The notes beneath the pieces were generated by a model. That model made no database searches. It had not been told where the DNA came from and was given only the letters and a program-made list of their open reading frames with translations. From Tabrizicola caldifontis (GTDB lineage Bacteria; Pseudomonadota; Alphaproteobacteria; Rhodobacterales; Rhodobacteraceae): 64,000 bases of DNA. Location: the NCBI RefSeq assembly GCF_004762095.1, contig NZ_SIJH01000008.1:62001-126000 (forward strand). Direction: 5' to 3'. The position numbers and the translations under genes are program-made. Each line of letters opens with the position of its first letter. The stretch's first letter is position 1. Below are positions 37,940 to 46,277 of the stretch, in pieces.

Positions 37940-39577
37940 ATGACGACCGATCCGCGGGCATTCCTGCCCGGCCGCCTGACCCTTTCCCCCTTCACGCTGA
38001 ACCTTCTGGTGTCGCTCTGGCTGCTGGCGCTGACGAACGGCACGTTCTGGGGCCATCTCTTCCGCATCTTCGATGGCAGACCGCTGACGGCGCTGGTCTT
38101 TGCCGGGGCGGTCTGGGCGCTGATCCTGTTGGTCATATCGCTTCTGGCGGTCCGTCGCGCGCAGAAGCCGGTGCTGGTGGCTCTTCTGCTGATTGCGGGG
38201 GTGACTTCGTATTACGTTGACAAGCTGGGCGTGGTCGTGGACCGCGAGATGATCCAGAACGCGATGACCACGACATTCGCCGAGTCGCGGCATCTGATCA
38301 CGCCGGCCTTCCTGGGCCATGTGGCGCTGTACGGGGGGCTGCCTGCGCTTCTGGTCCTGTGGGTGCGGGTGCGGCGGGCGACGGTCTGGCGCGGGATCGG
38401 CGGTTGGGTGATGGTCACGGCGGGCGCGGCCGGCATGGTGGTCGGCCTGCTGTTCACCGACATGAAAGCCTATTCCACCGTGCTTCGTGCCGACAAGGAG
38501 CTGATGGGTTCGGTTCAGCCGCTGGCGCCGATGGCGGGCGCCCTGCGCTATGCGAAGATGATGTTCAAGTCGACGCAGATCGTCGTTCAGCCGACGGGGA
38601 CGGATGCCCGCAAGGGCCCCTACCTGGCGGCAGCGGAGAAGCCCGTTCTGATGGTCATCGTGGCGGGCGAGACGGCGCGGGCGGCCAACTGGTCGCTGGG
38701 CGGCTATGGGCGGGAGACAAACCCCGATCTTGCTGCGCGCGACATCCTGTATTATTCCCAGGCCACAAGCTGCGGCACGGCAACGGCGACCTCGCTGCCC
38801 TGCATGTTCTCGCCCCTGACGAAGGCCGACTATTCCTACGAGGGCGGCCTGAGCCACGAGAACCTGCTTGATGTGCTGGCCCATGCCGGGTTCAAGGTGG
38901 AATGGTGGGACAACAACACTGGCCACAAGGACGTGGCGGCGCGCCTGCCATCGCGCACCATGACAGCGGCTGACGGGGCCGAATTCTGCCAGCCGGAATG
39001 CATTGATGGCGTGTTCCTTAAGGATCTCGCCGAAAAGGCCGCGACGATCACCGAGGATACCGTGATCGTCCTGCACCAGATCGGCAGCCACGGCCCCAGC
39101 TACTGGCTACGTTATCCGGCAGAGCGCGAAATCTTCCAGCCCGCTTGCCACACGCCCGAACTGACCGAGTGCACGACCGAGGAAATCGTCAACGCCTATG
39201 ACAACACCATCGCCTACACGGACCATTTCCTGGGCCAGGTAATCGACCTGCTGGACGCGCAGGACCGCGTGGTGCCGGCGATGTTCTACGCCTCGGACCA
39301 TGGCGAAAGTCTGGGCGAGGGCGGGCTTTACCTGCACGGCGCGCCGGATTTCCTGGCACCCGACACGCAGACCCACGTGCCAATGGTTCTTTGGATGTCG
39401 GAACGCTTCCGTGCCAGTCTGGCGCTTGATGCCGCCTGTCTGGCCGATCGCGCGGAGCAGCCGGTGAGCCACGACAACATGTTCTCGACCGTTCTGGGCT
39501 TGCTGGATGTCACGACCACTGCCCGCGACGCGGTGCTTGATCTGGCCGGGCCCTGCCGGACCGGAGCCAGCGGATGA
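37940..39577 (+). CDS. eptA: Lipid A phosphoethanolamine transferase (EptA-like)
   Basis: A 545-residue inner-membrane enzyme moving phosphoethanolamine from PE to lipid A phosphate, which lowers outer-membrane negative charge and can raise polymyxin resistance. Five membrane helices occupy residues 1-180. The periplasmic sulfatase-fold domain contains VIVAGETARAANWSLGGYGR (metal Glu), SCGTATATSLPCMFSPL (catalytic Thr), QIGSHGPSYWLRYP and FYASDHGESLGEGGLYLHGA. Length and motifs are normal. It overlaps dgkA by 4 bp, which fits recycling of its diacylglycerol by-product. Confidence 0.93.
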   Translation: MTTDPRAFLPGRLTLSPFTLNLLVSLWLLALTNGTFWGHLFRIFDGRPLTALVFAGAVWALILLVISLLAVRRAQKPVLVALLLIAGVTSYYVDKLGVVVDREMIQNAMTTTFAESRHLITPAFLGHVALYGGLPALLVLWVRVRRATVWRGIGGWVMVTAGAAGMVVGLLFTDMKAYSTVLRADKELMGSVQPLAPMAGALRYAKMMFKSTQIVVQPTGTDARKGPYLAAAEKPVLMVIVAGETARAANWSLGGYGRETNPDLAARDILYYSQATSCGTATATSLPCMFSPLTKADYSYEGGLSHENLLDVLAHAGFKVEWWDNNTGHKDVAARLPSRTMTAADGAEFCQPECIDGVFLKDLAEKAATITEDTVIVLHQIGSHGPSYWLRYPAEREIFQPACHTPELTECTTEEIVNAYDNTIAYTDHFLGQVIDLLDAQDRVVPAMFYASDHGESLGEGGLYLHGAPDFLAPDTQTHVPMVLWMSERFRASLALDAACLADRAEQPVSHDNMFSTVLGLLDVTTTARDAVLDLAGPCRTGASG

Positions 39578-39945
39578 GCCAGCCGGAAAAGCCTGCGCGC
39601 AAGTCGGGGCTGGCGCATTTCTTTGCCGCTGCCGGCTATTCGGCGTCTGGTCTGCGGCGGCTGGCGCAGGAAAGCGCCTTCCGGCAGGAGATCGTGTTCA
39701 TCGCTCTTCTCCTGGGGGTATTCGTCGTGATGGGGGCCAGCCTGCCGCAGGTGCTGGGCCTGCTGGCGCTGGGCCTGCTGCTGATCGCGGTCGAGGCGCT
39801 GAACACCGGGCTGGAGGTGCTGGTCGATCATCTCTCGCCCGATTGGTCGCAGTTCGCCAAGGATGCCAAGGATCTTGGGTCGCTGGCGGTGGCCTGCACC
39901 ATTGGCGCAATCGTCCTTTATGCGGGCGTCGTGCTGATCTTGTAG
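39574..39945 (+). CDS. dgkA: Diacylglycerol kinase
   Basis: A 123-residue trimeric membrane kinase (three helices) that phosphorylates diacylglycerol to phosphatidate. The active-site segment IAVEALNTGLEVLVDHLSPD, with its conserved Glu and Asn, lies mid-protein, preceded by AAGYSASGLRRLAQESAFRQ. Its ATGA overlap with eptA predicts linked expression: EptA releases diacylglycerol and DgkA clears it. Confidence 0.95.
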   Translation: MSQPEKPARKSGLAHFFAAAGYSASGLRRLAQESAFRQEIVFIALLLGVFVVMGASLPQVLGLLALGLLLIAVEALNTGLEVLVDHLSPDWSQFAKDAKDLGSLAVACTIGAIVLYAGVVLIL

Positions 39946-40063
39946 GCAGGCGCTGCCGATGCACTGTTTGCATTGCTGCATTGCAGAAAATGGCCTTGGG
40001 GGAGATGCGCAGGTGCCCTACCTTGGCGGGCAGGGAGGAGCCTTGCCATGAAAGGCCCGCACC

Positions 40064-40216
40064 ATGTCAATCCACCCTTTTCCGCGTCGACCCGCCGCGC
40101 CCCTGCCGGTGGAGCCCTATTACCAGCACGACCAGGCCACTGCGCCTGTCGTCCGCCTGCGCCCACTGACGGCGCTGGAGCAGATGTATGCCTATTGGGG
40201 ATCTGACCGGGCATGA
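40064..40216 (+). CDS. Small conserved-looking protein (50 aa)
   Basis: A 50-residue frame starting ATG at 40064 (AAAGG 11 bp upstream) and ending TGA at 40214-40216. It begins MSIHPFPRRPAAPLPVEPYY and ends with RPLTALEQMYAYWGSDRA, a type of C-terminal LTxLEQMYxYY sequence that I recall from small Rhodobacterales proteins; I cannot verify this here. No membrane segment. Function unknown. A GC-rich hairpin follows. Confidence 0.65.
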   Translation: MSIHPFPRRPAAPLPVEPYYQHDQATAPVVRLRPLTALEQMYAYWGSDRA

Positions 40217-40240
40217 TCCGGGCCTGAAGCCCGGTTGATT

Positions 40241-40270
40241 GCCCCGGCCGGGGCCATTCCGGGCCGGGGC
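40241..40270. terminator. GC-rich hairpin between convergent genes
   Basis: GCCCCGGCC (40241-40249) is complementary to GGCCGGGGC (40262-40270) with a 12-base loop. It lies between the 50-aa gene and the convergent BaeRF-like gene. There is no T-run, so a role in transcript protection is as likely as termination. Confidence 0.45.
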
Positions 40271-40276
40271 CTCGCC

Positions 40277-41398
40277 TCAGATGGCGTAGCGCAGGATCGC
40301 GGCCAGCGAGGCCTTTTGCGGGATGCTGTCGCGGCGCACCGCCAGCACTCGCCCGCCCGAAGCCAGCACTCGGCCCGCGATCTCATCGACCACGCCATAG
40401 CTGTTGGCACTTTCCGTCTTCTCGAAGCTCACCTCGCCGGTGGTTTCGTCCACCGTGCCTGGTATGACCTCGTCGATGTCCACCAGAAGCGTATCGATCG
40501 CGCCGAAAGTGGCCGCCCGGGCGGCGCGGGCGATCTGCGTCGAGGCGCGGCCCTCGTTCTCGCGTGCGGAAAAAAGGTCATGCACCTCGCCGATGGCCTT
40601 GGCGTGCAGCGCGTCAAGGATGGGCCGCGCCTCTTCGGCCAGATCGGCGGCGGATTTGCGCACCGGGCTGGTCTTGATACCCTCGGCGGCAAGGTGGTCA
40701 TGGCTGGAAACCGAGCGGAACATGGACGCCAGGGGTTCGGTTGCGGCCAGGATCAGGGGTTCCGACCGGCCCGACAGCACCGGGCGCAGCGCGGCATCGA
40801 CCTTGCGGCAGAAGGCGCGCAGCAGAACGTTCTGCCCCTCGGAGCCGCCCTTGCGCTGCGAATAGCCGCGCGTGTTCACATTTGCCGTGCCCGCAGCCGA
40901 GGCCGCGTCCTTCGGCATGTCGGGAACCTTCACCTCCTGCGCGGGCAGGTCGGCAAAGACCTCGACCAGTCGCACCTCGTTTTCCGCCAGCGCCAGCACA
41001 AAGGCGTGCTGCTGAACCGACACCGCGCGGAGCAGCGGCTTGATGTGGAAGCGGTCGGACACCTGCACCATGTCGGTCAGGTGGTTCGGCAGGCGGAACG
41101 ACCGCAGACTGGTGGGGGTGACGAAAACTGCAAGCGAATTGGCCTGGAACTTCCAGAACGCGTCGTCGTCCATAAGATCGTGGACCTGTTCCTCGATGGG
41201 CCAGAGCGTGCGCTTTTCTGTGCCCACGGCCTCGAGCTGTGCGATGGCCTGCTTCAGCAGATGGCCCAGTTCGATCCTGGCCGGGCCGATGTGCTGGGTT
41301 TCCGGCGTGGTGCGAAGATAGAACGAAACGGACGCCTCGCCCCGGTGGGCAACAAGTTTCCTGAGTTCCGGCGCGGTGGGAATATCGACGTAAAGCAT
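40277..41398 (-). CDS. BaeRF-type (bacterial eRF1-like) protein
   Basis: A 373-residue cytosolic protein starting MLYVDIPTAPELRKLVAHRG. The whole architecture (ASVSFYLRTTPETQHIGPAR near the N terminus, LAVFVTPTSLRSFRLPNHLT, the middle FVLALAENEVRLVEVFADLP and the C-terminal FGAIDTLLVDIDEVIPGTVD) matches the bacterial archaeo-eukaryotic release factor group (probably BaeRF11), which lacks the GGQ motif of true release factors. A role at stalled ribosomes is proposed for the group but unproven. ATG 41398 is preferred. It is divergent from the NfuA-like gene. Confidence 0.82.
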   Translation of the reverse strand: MLYVDIPTAPELRKLVAHRGEASVSFYLRTTPETQHIGPARIELGHLLKQAIAQLEAVGTEKRTLWPIEEQVHDLMDDDAFWKFQANSLAVFVTPTSLRSFRLPNHLTDMVQVSDRFHIKPLLRAVSVQQHAFVLALAENEVRLVEVFADLPAQEVKVPDMPKDAASAAGTANVNTRGYSQRKGGSEGQNVLLRAFCRKVDAALRPVLSGRSEPLILAATEPLASMFRSVSSHDHLAAEGIKTSPVRKSAADLAEEARPILDALHAKAIGEVHDLFSARENEGRASTQIARAARAATFGAIDTLLVDIDEVIPGTVDETTGEVSFEKTESANSYGVVDEIAGRVLASGGRVLAVRRDSIPQKASLAAILRYAI

Positions 41399-41538
41399 GG
41401 ATTCCTCTCTATGGTGCCCTCGGGATGTGGGTCCGGGGACGCCCGGCTTCAACCTTCTGCCCGGGTCGCCGGCAGAGCGCCGCCTTGACACGCGGGGGGC
41501 GCAAGCGCATATCCGAGTGGAACAGTCGGAGACCGCAG

Positions 41539-42099
41539 ATGTTCATCCAGACCGAATCCACGCCGAACCCGGCCACGCTGAAATTCTTGCCCGGCCAGAC
41601 CGTGCTGGAGCTTGGCACGGCTGATTTTCCCAGCGCCGAGGCTGCGGCGAAATCGCCGCTCGCCAGGCGCATCTTCGCGGCGGGCGGGGTGACGGGGGTG
41701 TTCTTCGGCAACGATTTCGTGACCGTGACCAAGGCCGATGATGTGGACTGGCAGCACATCAAGCCGCAGATCCTGGGCGCGATCATGGAGCACTTCCAGT
41801 CCGGCCAGCCCGTGATCGAGGGGGAAGCCTCGGGCGGCGGCCATGCCGAACACACGGGCGAGGATGGCGAAATCGTGCGGCAGATCAAGGAGCTTCTGGA
41901 TACCCGCGTACGGCCCGCCGTGGCTCAGGACGGGGGTGACATCACGTTCCACGGCTTCGACCGGGGGATCGTCTATCTGCACATGCAAGGGGCTTGTGCC
42001 GGCTGTCCGTCCTCGACCCTGACGCTGAAGATGGGGATCGAGAATCTGCTGCGGCACTATATTCCCGAAGTCGTGGAAGTGCGTCCGGTCGCGGCCTGA
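41539..42099 (+). CDS. NifU-family Fe-S scaffold/carrier protein (Nfu type)
   Basis: A 186-residue protein with an N-terminal Nfu_N domain (MFIQTESTPNPATLKFLPGQ to about residue 90) and a C-terminal NifU domain (IKELLDTRVRPAVAQDGGDI, then GACAGCPSSTLTLKMGIENL). The CxxC of GACAGC binds a bridging [4Fe-4S] cluster for delivery to client enzymes. This is the mitochondrial NFU1-like form usual in alphaproteobacteria. It is followed 79 bp later by tsaB. A divergent BaeRF-like gene lies upstream. Confidence 0.94.
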   Translation: MFIQTESTPNPATLKFLPGQTVLELGTADFPSAEAAAKSPLARRIFAAGGVTGVFFGNDFVTVTKADDVDWQHIKPQILGAIMEHFQSGQPVIEGEASGGGHAEHTGEDGEIVRQIKELLDTRVRPAVAQDGGDITFHGFDRGIVYLHMQGACAGCPSSTLTLKMGIENLLRHYIPEVVEVRPVAA

Positions 42100-42178
42100 C
42101 CTTCCCGTGACGGCTGATCGCTCCCCTGCGGTCGCTTTTCGCGCGGCACCCCGCAGCGAGAGTGAAAACCGGCAAGAG

Positions 42179-42781
42179 GTGCTTCCCCTTCTGGCCTTCG
42201 ATACCTCGGCCGCACATTGCGCGGCCGCGCTTCTGTTGCCGGGCCGGCTGGTCCTGCGCGACGAGCCGATGGAAAAGGGCCAGGCCGAGCGACTGATCCC
42301 GATGCTGGAAGAGGTTCTTGCCGAGGGCGGCATCGGCTGGGGCGACCTCAAGGCTCTGGCGGTCGGCACTGGGCCGGGAAACTTCACCGGTGTCCGCATT
42401 GCCGTGGCCGCAGCGCGGGGTCTGGCGCTGGGGCTTGGCATCCCGGCGGTCGGAGTGACGCGGCTGGAGGCGCTGGCCCATGGCCTGCCCCGCCCGGTGA
42501 TCGTCATAGAGGATGCAAGACGCGGCCAGGTCTATGTCCAGCTTTTTGTCCCCGGCGGTTGCGGCCCGGCGCACCTGGCCGACCGGGTGGTGCCGGTCTG
42601 CCCGGCGACGGGGTCGGCGGCGGGGCCTGATGCGCTGCCCCCCGCCATGCCGCTGGTCGAGGCCATTGCACGGATCGCGGTGGAACGCGCCCGGACACCG
42701 CAGCCGCGGCCTGCACCCTTCTATCTGCGGGGGGCCGATGCCGCCCCGCCAGCCGATCCACCGCCAGAAATCCTGCCATGA
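42179..42781 (+). CDS. tsaB: tRNA threonylcarbamoyladenosine biosynthesis protein TsaB
   Basis: Partner of TsaD in forming t6A37 of ANN-decoding tRNAs. About 200 residues: LLAFDTSAAHCAAALLLPGR at the N terminus, then AVGTGPGNFTGVRIAVAAAR, both typical of the ASKHA fold. The GTG at 42179 gives the usual start just before the first strand; an alternative GTG at 42107 would add 24 residues with no family match. It precedes rimI by 61 bp, a common pairing. Confidence 0.9.
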   Translation: MLPLLAFDTSAAHCAAALLLPGRLVLRDEPMEKGQAERLIPMLEEVLAEGGIGWGDLKALAVGTGPGNFTGVRIAVAAARGLALGLGIPAVGVTRLEALAHGLPRPVIVIEDARRGQVYVQLFVPGGCGPAHLADRVVPVCPATGSAAGPDALPPAMPLVEAIARIAVERARTPQPRPAPFYLRGADAAPPADPPPEILP

Positions 42782-42842
42782 ACCACCTTTGCCAGGCCCG
42801 GGTGTCCCCCGCCCGCCTCCCCTTCGCGCAGGGGGGCGCCTC

Positions 42843-43283
42843 ATGACCCCCGATGGGCTGGCCGCGCTGCACGCGCGCTGCTTCACCACACCGCGCCCCT
42901 GGGGCGAAGCCGAGTTCGCCGCCTTTCTGAACGATCCTCTGGCCTTTCTTCTGGTCGAAGGTGATGCGGGTTTCCTGCTGGGCCGTGCCGTCGCTGGCGA
43001 GGCAGAGCTTCTGACCCTTGCGGTCGCACCCGAAGCCCGCCGCCGGGGGCTCGGGCAGCGACTGGTCAGCAGGTTCCTCTATCAGGCGCGGCTGCGCGGC
43101 GCCGAAACCGCCTTTCTGGAAGTTGCGGCAGACAATGACCCCGCCAGGGCGCTTTATGCCCGTGCCGGATTCACCGAAGCCGGCCGGCGGCGCAGTTATT
43201 ACCACGCGCCGGATGGGGTTGCGGTTGATGCGCTGGTGCTGCGGCGGGTGCTTTCGGATGCATCAGGCGCCGGCCCAATCTGA
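42843..43283 (+). CDS. rimI: GNAT family acetyltransferase, RimI-like
   Basis: A 146-residue acetyltransferase. It contains GEAELLTLAVAPEARRRGLG (strands 4-5 with the R-R-x-G-x-G acetyl-CoA loop), followed by ETAFLEVAADNDPARALYAR and AGFTEAGRRRSYY. This matches the ribosomal S18 N-acetyltransferase (RimI) pattern, supported by the adjacent tsaB. The TGA stop (43281-43283) is also the first part of a perfect palindrome described separately. Confidence 0.85.
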   Translation: MTPDGLAALHARCFTTPRPWGEAEFAAFLNDPLAFLLVEGDAGFLLGRAVAGEAELLTLAVAPEARRRGLGQRLVSRFLYQARLRGAETAFLEVAADNDPARALYARAGFTEAGRRRSYYHAPDGVAVDALVLRRVLSDASGAGPI

Positions 43284-43294
43284 CCGGACGGTCA
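43281..43294. promoter_or_regulatory. Palindromic operator-like site upstream of the nucleoside transporter
   Basis: TGACCG-GA-CGGTCA is a perfect inverted repeat, typical in form of TetR-family operators, 153 bp upstream of the binding-protein gene. A TTGACC box lies downstream at 43325-43330, with a weak -10 region about 43348-43353. No TetR gene is visible in the window. Confidence 0.45.
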
Positions 43295-43446
43295 AATTTC
43301 CGCAGCGTCCCGTCGGAATATCCCTTGACCGCCCCGAGCGAAGCGCCGCAATTTCTGGCGGAGTGCCAGTGTCGAGTCTTGCCCGTGGTGGGCGCGTCGG
43401 CCGCAAGCTGGCATGAAGGACAACAACAACCGACCGGGAGAATCCG

Positions 43447-44439
43447 ATGACCTTCATGAAATCCCTGATGGGCGCCTCTGCCGTGGCGCTGGCCGCCGGC
43501 GCTGCGCTGGCCGAACCCGCAATCATCTTCGATCTGGGCGGCAAGTTCGACAAGTCGTTCAACGAAGCCGCATTCAACGGTGCCACCCGCTGGGCGCAGG
43601 AAACCGGTGGCACCTTCAAGGAGCTGGAGATGCAGTCGGAAGCCCAGCGCGAACAGGCGCTGCGTCGTCTGGCCGAAGCGGGCGCGAACCCGGTGGTCAT
43701 GACCGGTTTCGCCTTCGGTGACGTGCTGAACACTGTGGCGCCGGACTTCCCCGACACCAAGTTCGCCATCATCGACATGGTCGTGGATCAGCCGAACGTG
43801 AAATCGGTCGTATTCAACGAACACGAAGGCAGCTACCTCGTCGGCATGATGGCTGCGCTTGCCTCCAAGACCGGCACCGTCGGCTTCATTGGCGGCATGG
43901 ACATCCCGCTGATCCGCAAGTTCGGTTGCGGCTACGCGCAAGGCGTGAAGGCCGTGAACCCGGATGCCAAGATCATCATCAACATGACCGGCACCACTCC
44001 GGCGGCGTGGAACGATCCGGTGAAAGGCGCCGAACTGGCCAAGGGCCAGAAGGCGCAGGGCGCCGACGTGATTTATGCAGCGGCGGGCGGCACTGGCGTG
44101 GGCGTGCTGCAGGCCGCGGCGGATGAAGGCATCCTGTCGATCGGTGTGGACAGCAACCAGAACTACCTGCACCCGGGCAAGGTGCTGACCTCGATGCTGA
44201 AGCGTGTGGACAACGCCGTCTATGAAGCCTTCAAGGAAGGCGAAAACCTGGCCACCGGCGTCCACGTCATGGGCCTGGCCAACGACGGCGTAGGCTATGC
44301 GATGGACGAGAACAACGCCAGCCTCGTGACGCCCGAGATGCAGGCCCAGGTTGATGCTGCCGCCGAGAAGATCAAATCGGGCGAGATCGTGGTACACGAC
44401 TACATGTCCGACAACACCTGCCCGGCGGCGACGTTCTGA
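43447..44439 (+). CDS. BMP-family nucleoside ABC transporter substrate-binding protein
   Basis: A 330-residue periplasmic protein, with signal peptide MTFMKSLMGASAVALAAGAA and LAEPA, and a two-lobed BMP/PnrA fold: AIIFDLGGKFDKSFNEAAFN, GFIGGMDIPLIRKFGCGYAQ, AAGGTGVGVLQAAADEGILS and IGVDSNQNYLHPGKVLTSML. It probably binds purine nucleosides and delivers them to the two permeases encoded downstream. A perfect 10-bp-stem hairpin follows, which likely enriches this gene's mRNA over the transport genes. Confidence 0.93.
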   Translation: MTFMKSLMGASAVALAAGAALAEPAIIFDLGGKFDKSFNEAAFNGATRWAQETGGTFKELEMQSEAQREQALRRLAEAGANPVVMTGFAFGDVLNTVAPDFPDTKFAIIDMVVDQPNVKSVVFNEHEGSYLVGMMAALASKTGTVGFIGGMDIPLIRKFGCGYAQGVKAVNPDAKIIINMTGTTPAAWNDPVKGAELAKGQKAQGADVIYAAAGGTGVGVLQAAADEGILSIGVDSNQNYLHPGKVLTSMLKRVDNAVYEAFKEGENLATGVHVMGLANDGVGYAMDENNASLVTPEMQAQVDAAAEKIKSGEIVVHDYMSDNTCPAATF

Positions 44440-44460
44440 TCTGCCGGACACAGACTGACG

Positions 44461-44492
44461 GTGCCGCGCCGGTTCGCTGGCGCGGCACTTTT
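44461..44492 (+). terminator. Stem-loop between the binding protein and ATPase genes
   Basis: GTGCCGCGCC (44461-44470) pairs perfectly with GGCGCGGCAC (44479-44488) across eight bases, followed by TTTT. As the operon continues 65 bp later, it is most likely a partial terminator or a 3'-end protector. Confidence 0.75.
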
Positions 44493-44557
44493 CGCAAGGA
44501 TGCCTCGAAACCTGCGCCCCAGACGCGGCTGCATCCGGCGAACCACAGGGGGAAGCC

Positions 44558-46105
44558 ATGGCTGCTGACGGCACCTACGCCATCGAACTGAAAGGCATCT
44601 CGAAGGCCTTCGGTCCAGTGCAGGCGAACAAGGATATCAACATTGCGGTGCCTCGCGGCACGATCCACGGGATCATCGGCGAGAACGGCGCGGGAAAATC
44701 CACGCTGATGTCGATTCTCTACGGCTTCTACAAGGCCGATGCGGGGCAGATTTTCATTGGCGGCAAGCTGACCCCGATTCCCGACAGCCAAAGCGCGATC
44801 CGCGCCGGGATCGGCATGGTGTTCCAGCATTTCAAGCTGGTGCAGAACTTCACCGTGCTGGAAAACGTGATCCTGGGGGCCGAGGACGGCCCGCTTCTGA
44901 ACACCAGCCTTGCCAAGGCGCGCCAGGTGCTGGAAAGCCTGTCCCGCGACTACGAACTGGACGTGGATCCCGACGCGCTGATCGAGGATCTGTCGGTCGG
45001 CCACCAGCAGCGCGTTGAAATCCTGAAGGCGCTTTACCGCCAGGCTGACATCCTGATCCTCGACGAACCCACGGGCGTGCTGACGCCCGCCGAGGCCGAC
45101 CACCTGTTCCGCATCCTCAAGGGGCTGAAGGAGCAGGGCAAGACCATCATCCTGATCACCCACAAGCTGCGCGAGATCATGGAGGCGACCGACAACGTGT
45201 CAGTTATGCGGCGCGGCACGATGGTCGCAACGGTCAAGACCGCCGAGACCAGCCCCGAGCAGCTGGCCGAGTTGATGGTGGGCCGCAAGGTGCTGCTGGA
45301 GGTCGAGAAGAAACCCGCAAGGCCGGGCGATGTCGTGCTGCGGGTCGAAGACCTGCGCGTGCGCGACGAACACAAGGTCGAAAGACTGAAAGGCGTAAGC
45401 TTCGAGATCCGGGCCGGGGAAATCCTTGGCATTGCGGGGGTGGCAGGGAACGGGCAGTCCGAACTGCTCGCGGCGCTTGGGGGCATGATGCGGGCGACCG
45501 GCAAGGTCACGCTCAAGGGACAGGATCTTCCGCTGTCCGGCCGCGGTTCGGACGGGCAATCGCGTCGCCGGGCAGGCATCGCCCATGTGCCCGAGGACCG
45601 GCACCATTACGGCCTGATCCTGGACTTTACCGCCTGGGAGAACGTGGCTTTCGGCTACTTCAACGCACCCGAATACCAGAAGAACGCACTGTTCATGGAC
45701 AACAAGGCCCTGCGCCAGGACACCGCCCGCAAGATGCAGAAATACGACGTGCGTCCGCCGCTTCCCGATCTTGCGGCCAAGAATTTCTCGGGCGGGAACC
45801 AGCAGAAGATCGTGGTGGCCCGCGAGATGGAGCAGAACCCCGACCTTCTGCTTGTCGGTCAGCCGACACGCGGCGTCGACATCGGCGCGATCGAATTCAT
45901 CCACAATCAGATCGTCGCCCTGCGCGACGCGGGCAAGGCGGTGCTTCTGGTCAGCGTCGAGCTGGACGAGATCATGAGCCTGTCGGACCGCATCGCGGTG
46001 ATGTTCGACGGCAGGATCATGGGTTTCCGCGATCCCGACAGGACTGACGAGCGGGAACTGGGACTGATGATGGCCGGCATGGCCGGGCACGGAGAAGCGG
46101 CATGA
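44558..46105 (+). CDS. Nucleoside ABC transporter ATP-binding protein (two ATPase domains)
   Basis: A 515-residue, duplicated ATPase of the sugar/nucleoside importer type. Domain 1 has the P-loop GENGAGKSTLMSIL, Q-loop MVFQHFKLVQNFTV, signature LSVGHQQRVEILKALYRQ and Walker B ILILDEPTGVL. Domain 2 has a degenerate P-loop GVAGNGQSELLAAL and the signature FSGGNQQKIVVAREMEQNPD followed by LLLVGQPTRGVDIGAIEF. Domain 2 is as in relatives. It energises the two adjacent permeases. Confidence 0.94.
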   Translation: MAADGTYAIELKGISKAFGPVQANKDINIAVPRGTIHGIIGENGAGKSTLMSILYGFYKADAGQIFIGGKLTPIPDSQSAIRAGIGMVFQHFKLVQNFTVLENVILGAEDGPLLNTSLAKARQVLESLSRDYELDVDPDALIEDLSVGHQQRVEILKALYRQADILILDEPTGVLTPAEADHLFRILKGLKEQGKTIILITHKLREIMEATDNVSVMRRGTMVATVKTAETSPEQLAELMVGRKVLLEVEKKPARPGDVVLRVEDLRVRDEHKVERLKGVSFEIRAGEILGIAGVAGNGQSELLAALGGMMRATGKVTLKGQDLPLSGRGSDGQSRRRAGIAHVPEDRHHYGLILDFTAWENVAFGYFNAPEYQKNALFMDNKALRQDTARKMQKYDVRPPLPDLAAKNFSGGNQQKIVVAREMEQNPDLLLVGQPTRGVDIGAIEFIHNQIVALRDAGKAVLLVSVELDEIMSLSDRIAVMFDGRIMGFRDPDRTDERELGLMMAGMAGHGEAA

Positions 46106-46127
46106 TGGTGGTCCTCTGTCATCCCCC

Positions 46128-46160
46128 CACCCCTATCCCCGCCCCGCGCAGGGAGGGGGA
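46128..46160. repeat. C-rich intergenic repeat copy between ATPase and permease genes
   Basis: CACCCCTATCCCC (46128-46140) differs by one base from the copies at 13182 and 23848 and is followed by a GC-rich segment with a G-run that can pair back (CCCC...GGAGGGGG). The 172-bp gap 46106-46277 holds no gene. It is unusually long for a gap between genes of one transporter. Confidence 0.55.
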
Positions 46161-46277
46161 AGGCGCCCGGGACCGGCGCCCGAGCATCAGCTCCGGGGGG
46201 CGGCGCTGCCCGCTTCCCCACGTGGCGAAGGGCCGGCGAAGTGAAACTGCCCCCGCACGGATAGGGAGGGCCGCCTG

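Noticed and set aside
45421..45600. Second ATPase domain of the nucleoside transporter as a broken domain
   Set aside because: A degenerate second P-loop (GVAGNGQSELL) is normal in this family of duplicated sugar/nucleoside ATPases.
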